A stretch of 41,911 bases of DNA from an uncultured Saprospiraceae bacterium (GTDB lineage Bacteria; Bacteroidota; Bacteroidia; Chitinophagales; Saprospiraceae): assembly GCA_937967615.1 (NCBI GenBank), contig CALCMJ010000098.1, forward strand, positions 1 through 41,911. Direction: 5' to 3'. How positions within the stretch are numbered: the stretch's first letter is position 1; each line of letters begins with the position of its first letter. The notes under the pieces were generated by a model. That model was not told where the DNA came from. It was given only the letters and a program-made list of their open reading frames with translations, and did not search any database. This document shows positions 17,051 through 25,241 of this stretch, piece by piece. The translations under genes and the position numbers were made by a program.

Positions 17051-17965
17051 ATGAGCAGATCAACTGAGCAAATATTTCTTTCAATAATAATCCCTAGCTA
17101 TAATAGGGCAGAGTTCTTAAATAGAACCTTGCATAGTGTTGTCTCTCAGCTAACAGATCAGGTTGAAGTTATTGTTATTGATGACGGCTCTTCACCGCCA
17201 TCTGATTCTGTTGTTTCTACTTTTAATGATGAGAGAATTAAATATATCTTTCAAAAGAATCAAGGTCGTGGATCTGCAAGAAATAAGGGAATTGAATTGG
17301 CAGCGGGAAAGTATTTGCATTTTTTAGATGACGATGACTTGTTATGCCCTGATTTTTTAGCGAATGTTATTGAATGTGATCTTAAAGAAAGCGTTTTGGT
17401 GTTTTCTTATGAAATGATCAAACATGGGGAAAAGGAAGGCAGGGTATATACCTCAAAAGGGAATTCTAATTTTCTTAAAAAATATGTTTTAGATAGCTAT
17501 GCTTTGTCAGGATTTCTTTTTAATAAGGAGGCTTTAGGTGATATTAGATTTCAAGAAGGAGCTTTTATAGGAGAAGACTTTTCATTTATCTTTAAGACTC
17601 TGCAAAAACTTGAAGTCCAACATGTAGACAAGTTGATTGTGCAAGTACAATTGCATGATAGCCAAACAACGAGCAAAAAATACAAAGTAAATAAGGAGAA
17701 GGTATACCCAGAATTAAAAACTAATATTTTAGATCTGCTTGTAAGAAATAGAATCGATATTCCTTTTTCTACTCAAGAACTAGATAAGTATATAAATACT
17801 CGCCTAAATGAAATGATTAAAGGATTGGCAATGGAAGATTTGGAATATGCAAAATTGACTTTGAGCCAAATTAAAGCTGATTACCCGCAGTATGTACCTA
17901 TTACAAACTTGCGTCTAGCAGCATTTAACTTAAGGGGTAAACTAAAACGTCTAATTGGTTCCTAG
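17051..17965 (+). CDS. GT2 family glycosyltransferase
   Basis: A 304-residue cytoplasmic inverting glycosyltransferase with the GT-A fold. LSIIIPSYNRAEFLNRTLHSV opens the domain; VIVIDDGSSPP (Asp44-Asp45) binds the nucleotide; GRGSARNKGIELAAGKYLHFLDDDD (residues about 72-96) carries the DxD metal site; GAFIGEDFSFIFK is the later acidic motif. The gene follows the amidotransferase by 18 bp and they are probably co-transcribed. Its 3' end overlaps the opposing GT2 gene by 15 bp. Sugar specificity unknown. Confidence 0.88.
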   Translation: MSRSTEQIFLSIIIPSYNRAEFLNRTLHSVVSQLTDQVEVIVIDDGSSPPSDSVVSTFNDERIKYIFQKNQGRGSARNKGIELAAGKYLHFLDDDDLLCPDFLANVIECDLKESVLVFSYEMIKHGEKEGRVYTSKGNSNFLKKYVLDSYALSGFLFNKEALGDIRFQEGAFIGEDFSFIFKTLQKLEVQHVDKLIVQVQLHDSQTTSKKYKVNKEKVYPELKTNILDLLVRNRIDIPFSTQELDKYINTRLNEMIKGLAMEDLEYAKLTLSQIKADYPQYVPITNLRLAAFNLRGKLKRLIGS

Positions 17966-18859
17966 TATATTAGATATTTTTCTAGGGATCGTAAATCCAA
18001 ATACGTTTTCAATTATGTTATTTGGAAAAGGGATGACGCTTCTATTGCTTTTTAGGCTAAAATGTTTTTTGTGCAAACCTAAAGCTGCTTTAGAATCAAA
18101 TTTATATAGCCAGCAGATTTTATCATAGTAAAACCTGTAAAGTGCATTTCTTAATTTATCATCAAGTAAAGACTGATCTTCCAAATAAGCTTCTATCTCT
18201 TCTCTAAGGGCAATTGCTATTCTAGGGTACAAGTGTAATGTGTTGGAAGTAATAGAATCAGATAAAAGATTATTTTTTATAGTATAATTATTTTGCGTCA
18301 TTAATATTTTTGACCCGGCTTTCAACATTCTAAAAATGAGTTCATACTCTTGATTATTAGGGATTGAATGACTCCACAAACCTGCTTGCACAATTGCTGT
18401 TCTTCTAAATAGCATTGAACTTGTAACCCCAAGATTTCCCTCAATAAGACCCATCCATATATTGGGATTTAGTTTCTTTTCATGTTTATTGTTCTCCTCC
18501 ACAGCAGTATGAGGTGAGCAAATTATATCAACGTGTTCATTGGCTGTTTCTAGTTGAGAGACTATTTTCTTAGGCAGAATGGTGTCGTCAGCATCTAGAA
18601 ATTGAATCCATGTTGAAGTGCAATTTAGAACGCCCGCATTTCTAGCATAGGACGAACCCTGAGTTTCAGCATGTAGAAGAGTAACTTTGTTTGATGCATT
18701 GGCAAATTCTTTAGCAATTCCATTCGATTTATCGGAGGAGTTATTGTCGACAAGTATAATTTGGGAATCTACTGAGATTTGATTAAGCGCTGAATTAATA
18801 CAGTCTTTTAAAGTATCTTGCTTGTTGTAAAATGGTATGATTATCGAAACTTGTGTCAT
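17951..18859 (-). CDS. GT2 family glycosyltransferase
   Basis: A 302-residue GT-A enzyme. The domain starts VSIIIPFYNKQDTLKDCINSAL, followed by IILVDNNSSDKS (38-45), SSYARNAGVLN and WIQFLDADDTILP (DxD at 89-92), then SIPNNQEYELIFRML as the ED-like acidic motif. It is a single-gene minus-strand unit: its 3' end overlaps the preceding plus-strand GT2 gene by 15 bp and its start is 54 bp from the divergent GT4 gene. The two tail-to-tail GT2 proteins are related by family but not close copies. Specificity unknown. Confidence 0.88.
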   Translation of the reverse strand: MTQVSIIIPFYNKQDTLKDCINSALNQISVDSQIILVDNNSSDKSNGIAKEFANASNKVTLLHAETQGSSYARNAGVLNCTSTWIQFLDADDTILPKKIVSQLETANEHVDIICSPHTAVEENNKHEKKLNPNIWMGLIEGNLGVTSSMLFRRTAIVQAGLWSHSIPNNQEYELIFRMLKAGSKILMTQNNYTIKNNLLSDSITSNTLHLYPRIAIALREEIEAYLEDQSLLDDKLRNALYRFYYDKICWLYKFDSKAALGLHKKHFSLKSNRSVIPFPNNIIENVFGFTIPRKISNILGTN

Positions 18860-18913
18860 TATGAATGCTAAGTTACGATGAAATTTGCTTAGTCATATAC
18901 ACTGATTTACTAA

Positions 18914-20077
18914 ATGAATGATTTGAATACAGTTCTTTTTATCGCAGGATGGCTGCCTAATGAATTCAAACCCCAAAGTGGAGACTTCATTTTATATCAG
19001 GCTCAGCTTTTAAGAGAGGAGGGTGTGCATTTAGATGTGATTGGATGCGACTTACAATTTAAATATATTCTCAAGGCAGATTGGAAATTTAAAATATTAT
19101 CAAGATCCTATAAAAAGATAGAATATGATGTTCTTGAGGGTCCTGGTTATCCAAATAGACTAAAAATCTCATATGATCATTGGTATAAAAAGTTAAGACT
19201 ACTTTTCATTGATTATAAGAATAGAAATGGTTTACCAAGAATATTGCATGCACACACAAGTAGGGCAATTTATGCAGCTAGTAAGTTGAAGAAGGAATTT
19301 CAAATCCCCTATATTGGCACAATTCATAGTTCAAATTTTTTGGAGAACAAGTTTCCCTCTTGGCATGATGAACATATGGATGATGCGTTTAATCAAGCTG
19401 AAAAAATCATAGCGGTAAGTACAGCTTTACGAGAGGCAGTTGACAATAAGTATAGTCTTAAAAATAGCCTTGTAATTCCAAATTTTACGAACACAGATCT
19501 ATTCTCATACAGTGAGAAAAAAGACAATGTATTTACCTTTATTTCTACTGGAAATATGCATAGTATTAAAAGATATGATATACTCATTCACGCGTTTAAA
19601 TTATTCTTGAATACAACGAGTAATTGTCAATTGATCCTAGTTGGTGATGGTAAGGAAACGCAAAAGTTAAAATCAATCGTTAGTAATTTGGGCTTGGAAG
19701 ATAAAATTACATTTACTGGTGAGGTAGATCAGAATATGATCTCTCAGCTTTTAAAAAAATCACATGTGTATATTCAGACAAGTAGAGTAGAAACATTTTG
19801 TATGTCTATATTAGAAGCGCTTTTTTCAGGTATCCCTATATTGAGTACAGATTCATTGGGCCCAAGAGATTTAATTAATAGTAGCAATGGTATTTTAATG
19901 AAGAAAGATGATTCAGAAAGTATAGCCAGTGAAATGTTAACAATCTTTAATAGCTACACTAATTTTAATCCTCAACAGATTGAAGAAATGGCAAAAAACT
20001 TATTTTCCCCAAGAGTTGTAGCTCAAAAATATAAAGATATATATAAGTTGTATTTTAATTCGGAATTAGCAAGATGA
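18914..20077 (+). CDS. GT4 family glycosyltransferase
   Basis: A 387-residue GT-B enzyme. N-terminal AGWLPNEFKPQSGDFILYQAQLL is typical of this group, PRILHAHTSRAIYAA marks the acceptor domain, and the donor domain has FISTGNMHSIKRYDILIHAF, LILVGDGKETQKL and SRVETFCMSILEALFSGIPILST with the E-x7-E pattern. ATG start at 18914. The stop overlaps the start of the next sulfotransferase gene as ATGA (20074-20077), suggesting translational coupling and a shared pathway step. Donor sugar unknown. Confidence 0.88.
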   Translation: MNDLNTVLFIAGWLPNEFKPQSGDFILYQAQLLREEGVHLDVIGCDLQFKYILKADWKFKILSRSYKKIEYDVLEGPGYPNRLKISYDHWYKKLRLLFIDYKNRNGLPRILHAHTSRAIYAASKLKKEFQIPYIGTIHSSNFLENKFPSWHDEHMDDAFNQAEKIIAVSTALREAVDNKYSLKNSLVIPNFTNTDLFSYSEKKDNVFTFISTGNMHSIKRYDILIHAFKLFLNTTSNCQLILVGDGKETQKLKSIVSNLGLEDKITFTGEVDQNMISQLLKKSHVYIQTSRVETFCMSILEALFSGIPILSTDSLGPRDLINSSNGILMKKDDSESIASEMLTIFNSYTNFNPQQIEEMAKNLFSPRVVAQKYKDIYKLYFNSELAR

Positions 20078-21006
20078 GGATTCCAGGACTATGGCGTATA
20101 AAGAATAGAATAATTGATGCTGAAATGTACTTTCTGCAAGGGAAGTTGGATTTAGAACCTGATCAGCATATTCTTTTATTTTCAGATCCGCGGGGTGGAA
20201 GTACTTGGATGTCAGAAATTCTGAGTAAAATAACTTTGCGACCAGTATTGTGGGAACCATTGCATTTGACGAGTGTTAAAGAGTTTGACCAATTAAAATT
20301 TTCTTGGAGGCAACATATAAGTGATGATGAAAGGTGGGATGAAGCAAAAGAAACCTTTGATAAATTATTTAGCGGTGAAATATTAAATCATTGGATTTCC
20401 ATGTATACAACAAAGAATGAGCTGAAAGCGAGTTCAAGTACGGTTATAAAGTTTTGCAGAGCAAATGCAATGATACCTTGGTTAGTTCAGAATTATAGTT
20501 TTAAGCATAAGCCAGTCCACTTACTTAGACATCCATTTGCTGTTGTTATGTCACAAATAAAAATGGGTTGGAATTTTGGATTAGATAAGCTAATTAATGA
20601 TCGTCCTATTCATAATGCGTATTACGCGCCACATTTAGATTATTTAAAAAGTTTGAAGACAAATGAAGAAGGTTTAACCGCTTTTTGGTGTTTGTCAAAT
20701 AAGTATACTTTAGAACATGAAATGCGGAAAACTAAGTGGATTACAATGTTCTATGAAGATTTACTTTTGGACCCAGAGGCAGAGATTAACAAATTGATGC
20801 AATTATGGGGTATAGATCATGACTTAAATAATATTGATTTTACTAAGGCGAGTTCTACTGCAAGTCAAAAAGATGCTTTTTCTGCAGAGTCTCAAATACG
20901 TAATTGGAAAAATGCTTTGGACAAGGAGTCAGTACAGAAAATGCAAAATGTATTGGATTATTTTAAAATAGAAGTATATTCTTCAGAAGTTTATCCCCAC
21001 AAGTAA
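20074..21006 (+). CDS. Sulfotransferase-like protein
   Basis: A 310-residue predicted PAPS-dependent sulfotransferase. The 5'-phosphosulfate loop is FSDPRGGSTWMSEIL (PRGGSTW at residues 39-45) and the 3'-phosphate site is VHLLRHPFAVVMSQI with Arg152 and Ser160; YEDLLLDPEAEI is the typical later motif. The PRGGSTW version of the loop differs from the KAATS, PRSGT and KTGTT versions in the other cluster members, so it belongs to another subfamily. It is translationally coupled to a GT4 gene and heads a run of four consecutive sulfotransferase-like genes. Substrate is probably the sugar added by that glycosyltransferase, by inference only. Confidence 0.82.
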   Translation: MRIPGLWRIKNRIIDAEMYFLQGKLDLEPDQHILLFSDPRGGSTWMSEILSKITLRPVLWEPLHLTSVKEFDQLKFSWRQHISDDERWDEAKETFDKLFSGEILNHWISMYTTKNELKASSSTVIKFCRANAMIPWLVQNYSFKHKPVHLLRHPFAVVMSQIKMGWNFGLDKLINDRPIHNAYYAPHLDYLKSLKTNEEGLTAFWCLSNKYTLEHEMRKTKWITMFYEDLLLDPEAEINKLMQLWGIDHDLNNIDFTKASSTASQKDAFSAESQIRNWKNALDKESVQKMQNVLDYFKIEVYSSEVYPHK

Positions 21007-21084
21007 TACTTGACTTGCTTTTGAATGATGTATTTTTGTAATTCAAATAAATATATACTTGCAAAGATACAATAGAGAATAATT

Positions 21085-21816
21085 GTGAAAATATTCGACA
21101 TATTTAAGTCAGATTCAGAAAATAAGGATATCGTTAAGGTTCTTTCTCACCCGCGGTCTGGGACGCAATTCCTTGCAAATTTCATTGGGCACCAGTTTTA
21201 TCCTCAAAGTATTCTTAACTCTAAGGACACAGAATGGGGCCATTGGTCAGACAGAAGGAAACTTAGTGAAAATTTAGTCTATGGAAAGATATTTCAATCG
21301 CACGCTTTTCCAGTAGCTAATTTTTTAGCAAGAATGCAGGGAAGAAGATTTGTTTACATTTATAGAGATGGCCGAGCTGTCGCTGCTTCTGTGTGGAAAA
21401 CAGATGGATTTTTTCACGCAAAGGACAAAGGAATGTCTTTCTCTGAATTTATCGATCATAAGTTGGATTGGGCCGCTTCTCCTGGTCGAAGAGTGGAACC
21501 CAAAGTTACAATTGCTGAGCATTGGTATGATCATGTAAATTCTTGGGTTGAAGAATCTCAAAAAAATGAAAATTTACTAATAGTTAAATATGAAGATCTC
21601 GTAGATAGACCAGAGTTTGTTTTCAATGCAATTAATTCAAAGTTTTTTAAGTCTGAGATTGAGTTTAAAGAGATTCCACTTTTGTCTCAGAAAGTTGGAA
21701 TCTTACCTAATGCAGCAACTAAATATTCATGGAAATCAATATTTAAAGATGGAGATGAATCTAAGTTTTTAAACTATTTGAAGTGCACTCAGTATTTATC
21801 AGAAGAAAAACAATAA
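21085..21816 (+). CDS. Sulfotransferase-like protein
   Basis: A 243-residue protein with a PAPS-binding loop LSHPRSGTQFLANFIG (residues 21-36) and a 3'-phosphate motif YIYRDGRAVAAS with Arg94 and Ser102, plus the later VKYEDLVDRPEF block. The start is GTG at 21085; no in-frame ATG precedes the loop. It lies 78 bp after the previous sulfotransferase gene and its stop is one base before the next start, so the three plus-strand genes look like one transcription unit. It is on the short side for the fold but the motifs are complete. Confidence 0.8.
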   Translation: MKIFDIFKSDSENKDIVKVLSHPRSGTQFLANFIGHQFYPQSILNSKDTEWGHWSDRRKLSENLVYGKIFQSHAFPVANFLARMQGRRFVYIYRDGRAVAASVWKTDGFFHAKDKGMSFSEFIDHKLDWAASPGRRVEPKVTIAEHWYDHVNSWVEESQKNENLLIVKYEDLVDRPEFVFNAINSKFFKSEIEFKEIPLLSQKVGILPNAATKYSWKSIFKDGDESKFLNYLKCTQYLSEEKQ

Positions 21817-21817
21817 G

Positions 21818-22438
21818 TTGAATAAATTGAAGGACAGAAAAATCTTTGGAATTGGTTTTCACAAAACGGGAACTACAAGTTTAGCAAGTGCTTTAAGATG
21901 TTTGGACTATACAGTTGTTGGACCTGATCTGGATTTACTTTCTAATATACTTAATAGTGATTTTGGATCAATTTATGAGTATATACTAAAATATGATGCT
22001 TTTCAAGATAATCCTTGGCCAATATTATATAAGAAACTCGATAGTGAATTTCCAGGGTCAAAATTCATACTTACAGTTAGGGAAGATGAAAAGTGGCTAA
22101 ACTCTGTGTTAAATCATTTTAAGTCGACGCACTCAGATATGCGAAAATGGATTTATGGAAAAGGATATCCACTAGGAAACGAGCAGATGTATTTAGATAC
22201 CTATAAAGCACACAATAGGGGAGTAAGAGAGTATTTCAAAAATAGGTCAGAAGATTTTATTGAGCTGTCTTGGGAAGGAGGAGATGGTTGGACCAAACTT
22301 TGTCAATTTTTGGATAAGCCTGCCCCAAATATTCCTTTTCCACATGAAAATAGAAGAGAGGATTTGGGAAAGAAGGATTCAAAACTAAATAAATTTCAAT
22401 CACTCCTGGGTGCATTGTTTTCAAAGAAGAAGTCTTAG
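21818..22438 (+). CDS. Sulfotransferase family protein (Sulfotransfer_4-like)
   Basis: A 206-residue protein that starts IFGIGFHKTGTTSLASALRCLDY, the recognisable beginning of the sulfotransferase group with a HKTGTTSL loop (residues 15-22). FILTVREDEKWLNSVLNHF (Arg88) is the counterpart of the 3'-phosphate motif, and WEGGDGWTKLCQFL matches the group's C-terminal end. TTG start at 21818, immediately after the preceding stop. Its 3' end overlaps the opposing sulfotransferase-like gene by 4 bp. Members of this group often occur in surface-glycan loci; activity is inferred from motifs only. Confidence 0.82.
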   Translation: MNKLKDRKIFGIGFHKTGTTSLASALRCLDYTVVGPDLDLLSNILNSDFGSIYEYILKYDAFQDNPWPILYKKLDSEFPGSKFILTVREDEKWLNSVLNHFKSTHSDMRKWIYGKGYPLGNEQMYLDTYKAHNRGVREYFKNRSEDFIELSWEGGDGWTKLCQFLDKPAPNIPFPHENRREDLGKKDSKLNKFQSLLGALFSKKKS

Positions 22439-23121
22439 TAAGTATAATTCATCATTTTTATTTCTCGTGAAAATAATGATGAAATCAGCTCAATTGATTT
22501 TGAATCAAGGACATCTTTATAATTTTTAATTTTCCTAGTTTTGGATTTTGCTCTGTACTGAGGTAGTTTTAAATGTTCCTCTAAATGGAATCTATTTGTT
22601 AAATCATTGCACATGAATTCTAGTTCTTCATATTGATAAATATGGTCAACAGCAATAGAGCCTTCGATGGCATATTGGTCAAAGCTATTAAAATCTTCCA
22701 GACCTCCTTGAGTTAAAAAATCATAGATACTTTTAAACTTTCTATCTCCTCCTCTCCAAAAGTATAAGGAAACTATTTTGTCGAATGGATTTCTTTCGAT
22801 GGTAAATTTGAAATAGTGTTCCCATATTTCTGATGGAAGATTTTGACGAATTTCTAATGATGACATATGATTATAGAATGCCTTTCGTTTTTTCTCTTTT
22901 AGTAAACTGATAATGTCCTTTCTAGAATAACTAGAAAAAGGAAGCTTATAATTCTGGGCTGATTTATTTGAGTAGGATCTACGGAATAGTTCATCTTCCG
23001 TAGAAATTGGAGTTAAAATATCATTTTCACCACAAATCTTACTTAGCGCTATTTCTATTGAAGTACCTGCAGTCTTTCTTGTTTTAATAAAAATAAATTT
23101 ATGCTTATGGCTAATGATCAT
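22435..23121 (-). CDS. Sulfotransferase family 2-like protein
   Basis: A 228-residue protein with HKFIFIKTRKTAGTSIEIAL at the N-terminus (PAPS loop, KTRKTAGTS) and FTIERNPFDKIVSLYFWRGG as the 3'-phosphate motif, the pattern of the Sulfotransfer_2 (chondroitin/HNK-1/uronyl sulfotransferase) group. It is the fourth sulfotransferase-like gene in a row but in the opposite direction, meeting its neighbour tail to tail with a 4-bp overlap. The upstream minus-strand gene is a methyltransferase 98 bp away. Substrate unknown. Confidence 0.82.
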   Translation of the reverse strand: MIISHKHKFIFIKTRKTAGTSIEIALSKICGENDILTPISTEDELFRRSYSNKSAQNYKLPFSSYSRKDIISLLKEKKRKAFYNHMSSLEIRQNLPSEIWEHYFKFTIERNPFDKIVSLYFWRGGDRKFKSIYDFLTQGGLEDFNSFDQYAIEGSIAVDHIYQYEELEFMCNDLTNRFHLEEHLKLPQYRAKSKTRKIKNYKDVLDSKSIELISSLFSREIKMMNYTY

Positions 23122-23219
23122 TAATTTCTTTTTGATAGAGGAGTTAAGTCATATCTTATTGGCATTCAAACTTATCAATTTCAGTGTTGATAATAAACGA
23201 ATTGGTTTTGTAAAGACAT

Positions 23220-23990
23220 TTAAGATGTTCCTTTGTTTACAAGAAAAAGCTCTTCTTTAGGGTCTAATCCGAATTTAGGATATTTTTCTGATAGATTTAA
23301 TCTATCTATTTTGAATCCTACAGAATTAAGCTTTTCGAAATAATCCATGCCGTAAATTCTAACATGGTCAAATTGGCCAAAGGCAAATTCTCTTTCTTTA
23401 GGATCCGTTATAGAAAAGTCTTCAATAGTTGTATTTGAACTCATTGAAATAGGAACCTGTAAAATGCCTTTTCCATTTTCATTTAATGTTCTATAGATCT
23501 CTTTCATTGCAGCTATGTCATCAGGTACATGTTCGAGTAAATGATTGCAAATTATTAAATCAAAATAATTGTTTCCAAATGGAATGTCCAAGACATTCAT
23601 GTTTTGAACATATTTTGGATATTGATATCCTTCTGTATATAAATCGCCACAATGATAATTTTGGAATTCCTTTTCATTCAACAAGCTTGAAATATTTGCC
23701 TCAGGAGCCAAGTGTAGTATTTTAATATTGCGATTTTCAAAAAGTTTAAATTCAAATTTAAGATAGGTAAATACCAATCTTTCTCTGTCTGTGGAGTTGC
23801 ATCTATAGCAGCCTGCGTTTCTTCGTCCTGCACCAATAACATTAAATTCTTTTAGGACTGGCACATCAAGCCCAATAGCATATAAGTCTTTCGAACGATA
23901 AGCACACAATGGACAATGGTATTTTTTCCCAGAGTGTATTGCAAGTTTAATTTGTCTTTTAAAGCTTGAGGGCAAGATTTTATTGAACAT
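23220..23990 (-). CDS. SAM-dependent methyltransferase with N-terminal zinc-ribbon-like motif
   Basis: A class I methyltransferase of about 256 residues. The frame is open to a TTG at 24000-24002, but the ATG at 23988-23990 (MFNKILPSSFKRQ) looks a better start. Near the N-terminus, two CxxC pairs (YHCPLCAYRS and GCYRCNSTDRERL) suggest a metal-binding ribbon. The SAM domain has ILHLAPEANISS in the motif I position and ICNHLLEHVPDDIAAMKEIYRTL, typical of Methyltransf_11 proteins. In a glycan locus it may O-methylate a sugar. It lies between a GT4 gene (59 bp) and a sulfotransferase-like gene (98 bp), all on the minus strand. Confidence 0.8.
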   Translation of the reverse strand: MFNKILPSSFKRQIKLAIHSGKKYHCPLCAYRSKDLYAIGLDVPVLKEFNVIGAGRRNAGCYRCNSTDRERLVFTYLKFEFKLFENRNIKILHLAPEANISSLLNEKEFQNYHCGDLYTEGYQYPKYVQNMNVLDIPFGNNYFDLIICNHLLEHVPDDIAAMKEIYRTLNENGKGILQVPISMSSNTTIEDFSITDPKEREFAFGQFDHVRIYGMDYFEKLNSVGFKIDRLNLSEKYPKFGLDPKEELFLVNKGTS

Positions 23991-24061
23991 AGTTAGTTGC
24001 AATAGTGTGGTTAGGTTAAGATGAGAAGCAAATTTAAAAGTTTATACTGGAATTAGTCTAG

Positions 24062-25189
24062 CTATGTTATTAATTGGCAAATTTCTTTATAGTGCTGAAA
24101 TAGTTGAAGGTTTCTTTTTTCAAGGTTAAATTGAGATATGACTTTTTGTCTGTTTGTATCTAAAAAGGAGAACTTTTGAATGTTAGCTATAGCTTTTGTC
24201 AACTGAGGAATATTTCTTTCTTCAACGAGAATGCCATTCTCATTTTGAGATACAACTTCTGGTATTCCAGAATGCATAGTTGATAATATAGGCAACTCCA
24301 TAGCCATTGCCTCAAGGATGGTCACAGAGGTGGCTTCTTGATCCCCATCGTCTGAAACTATTGAATGTTGAATGTAGTAGTTTGCTTTTTCATATTCTTT
24401 TTTGATTTCATCTGGTTCTAACCATTTTAGTACTTCAATTTTGGTTTCTAAATTTAGTGTTTTAATTAAGTCAATAATGTCTCTTCTTAATGGTCCGTCG
24501 CCAATAAATTTTACGATTACATTTGAATTTGGATTTTGCTTATAGTATTCACTTAATGCTAGGACTGTATATTTATGTCCTTTCTTTTCTACGAATCGAC
24601 TAACTTGTATGAAGACCTTATTTTCATTTTCTGGATACGTATCTCGTTTAAAAAAATCAGGATATATTCCATTATAAAGGACAATTGCATTATCAGATTT
24701 TATATGTAATTGAGACAAATGCTCTCGATGAAATTCGCAAACAAATATAGGATGTATATTTGGCTGTTCAAAAACACGTTTTAATTTTCGTTTATATAGA
24801 ATTGAATTTTTTATACTTTTGGTTATGTCATAGCCATGTAATGTAATACAAACAGGGATTAGATTATTGGAAATATTATCAACAAGAGTAATTGCTTGAG
24901 TACCAAAATGACATTGTATTATGTCAGGGTTGTATTTTACTATGAAAGCATTGAGATTTTTTTTAAACTTCGGATTATATTTATTAAATCTTATTCGTCT
25001 AGATAGTTTTAGAATGGGGTTGTCTCTGAGGGGTATTTCTGTGATGTCGAATATTTGGGCATAATCGTCTTCAGTTCTTTCAATGCAAACGATCTTAACA
25101 TCTGCTTGATGAATAAACCATTTAATCTGATTAAAAATAAAGGTTTGAGCTTTGGGTAGGAATACTTCTACAAAGAAGAGTATCTTCAT
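24062..25189 (-). CDS. GT4 family glycosyltransferase (WcaL/AmsK-like)
   Basis: A 375-residue GT-B enzyme. The N-terminal ILFFVEVFLPKAQTFIFNQI resembles the colanic acid WcaL/AmsK type. ITLHGYDITKSIK is the acceptor-domain motif; FIQVSRFVEKKGHKYTVLAL, VKFIGDGPLRRDII and the EATSVTILEAMAMELPILST block (E-x7-E) define the donor domain. It is the first gene of a three-gene minus-strand run with the methyltransferase and a sulfotransferase. Its ATG start is 52 bp from the divergent flippase start. Likely adds a mid-chain sugar; donor unknown. Confidence 0.88.
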   Translation of the reverse strand: MKILFFVEVFLPKAQTFIFNQIKWFIHQADVKIVCIERTEDDYAQIFDITEIPLRDNPILKLSRRIRFNKYNPKFKKNLNAFIVKYNPDIIQCHFGTQAITLVDNISNNLIPVCITLHGYDITKSIKNSILYKRKLKRVFEQPNIHPIFVCEFHREHLSQLHIKSDNAIVLYNGIYPDFFKRDTYPENENKVFIQVSRFVEKKGHKYTVLALSEYYKQNPNSNVIVKFIGDGPLRRDIIDLIKTLNLETKIEVLKWLEPDEIKKEYEKANYYIQHSIVSDDGDQEATSVTILEAMAMELPILSTMHSGIPEVVSQNENGILVEERNIPQLTKAIANIQKFSFLDTNRQKVISQFNLEKRNLQLFQHYKEICQLIT

Positions 25190-25241
25190 AAATTATTAAT
25201 TGATTTATTTTGTCCGTATTAAATTTCTTGGGTATACAAAG

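Noticed and set aside
17051-18859. The two tail-to-tail GT2 genes as an inverted duplication
   Set aside because: They share only the family motifs; the sequences outside these differ too much for a recent inversion-duplication.
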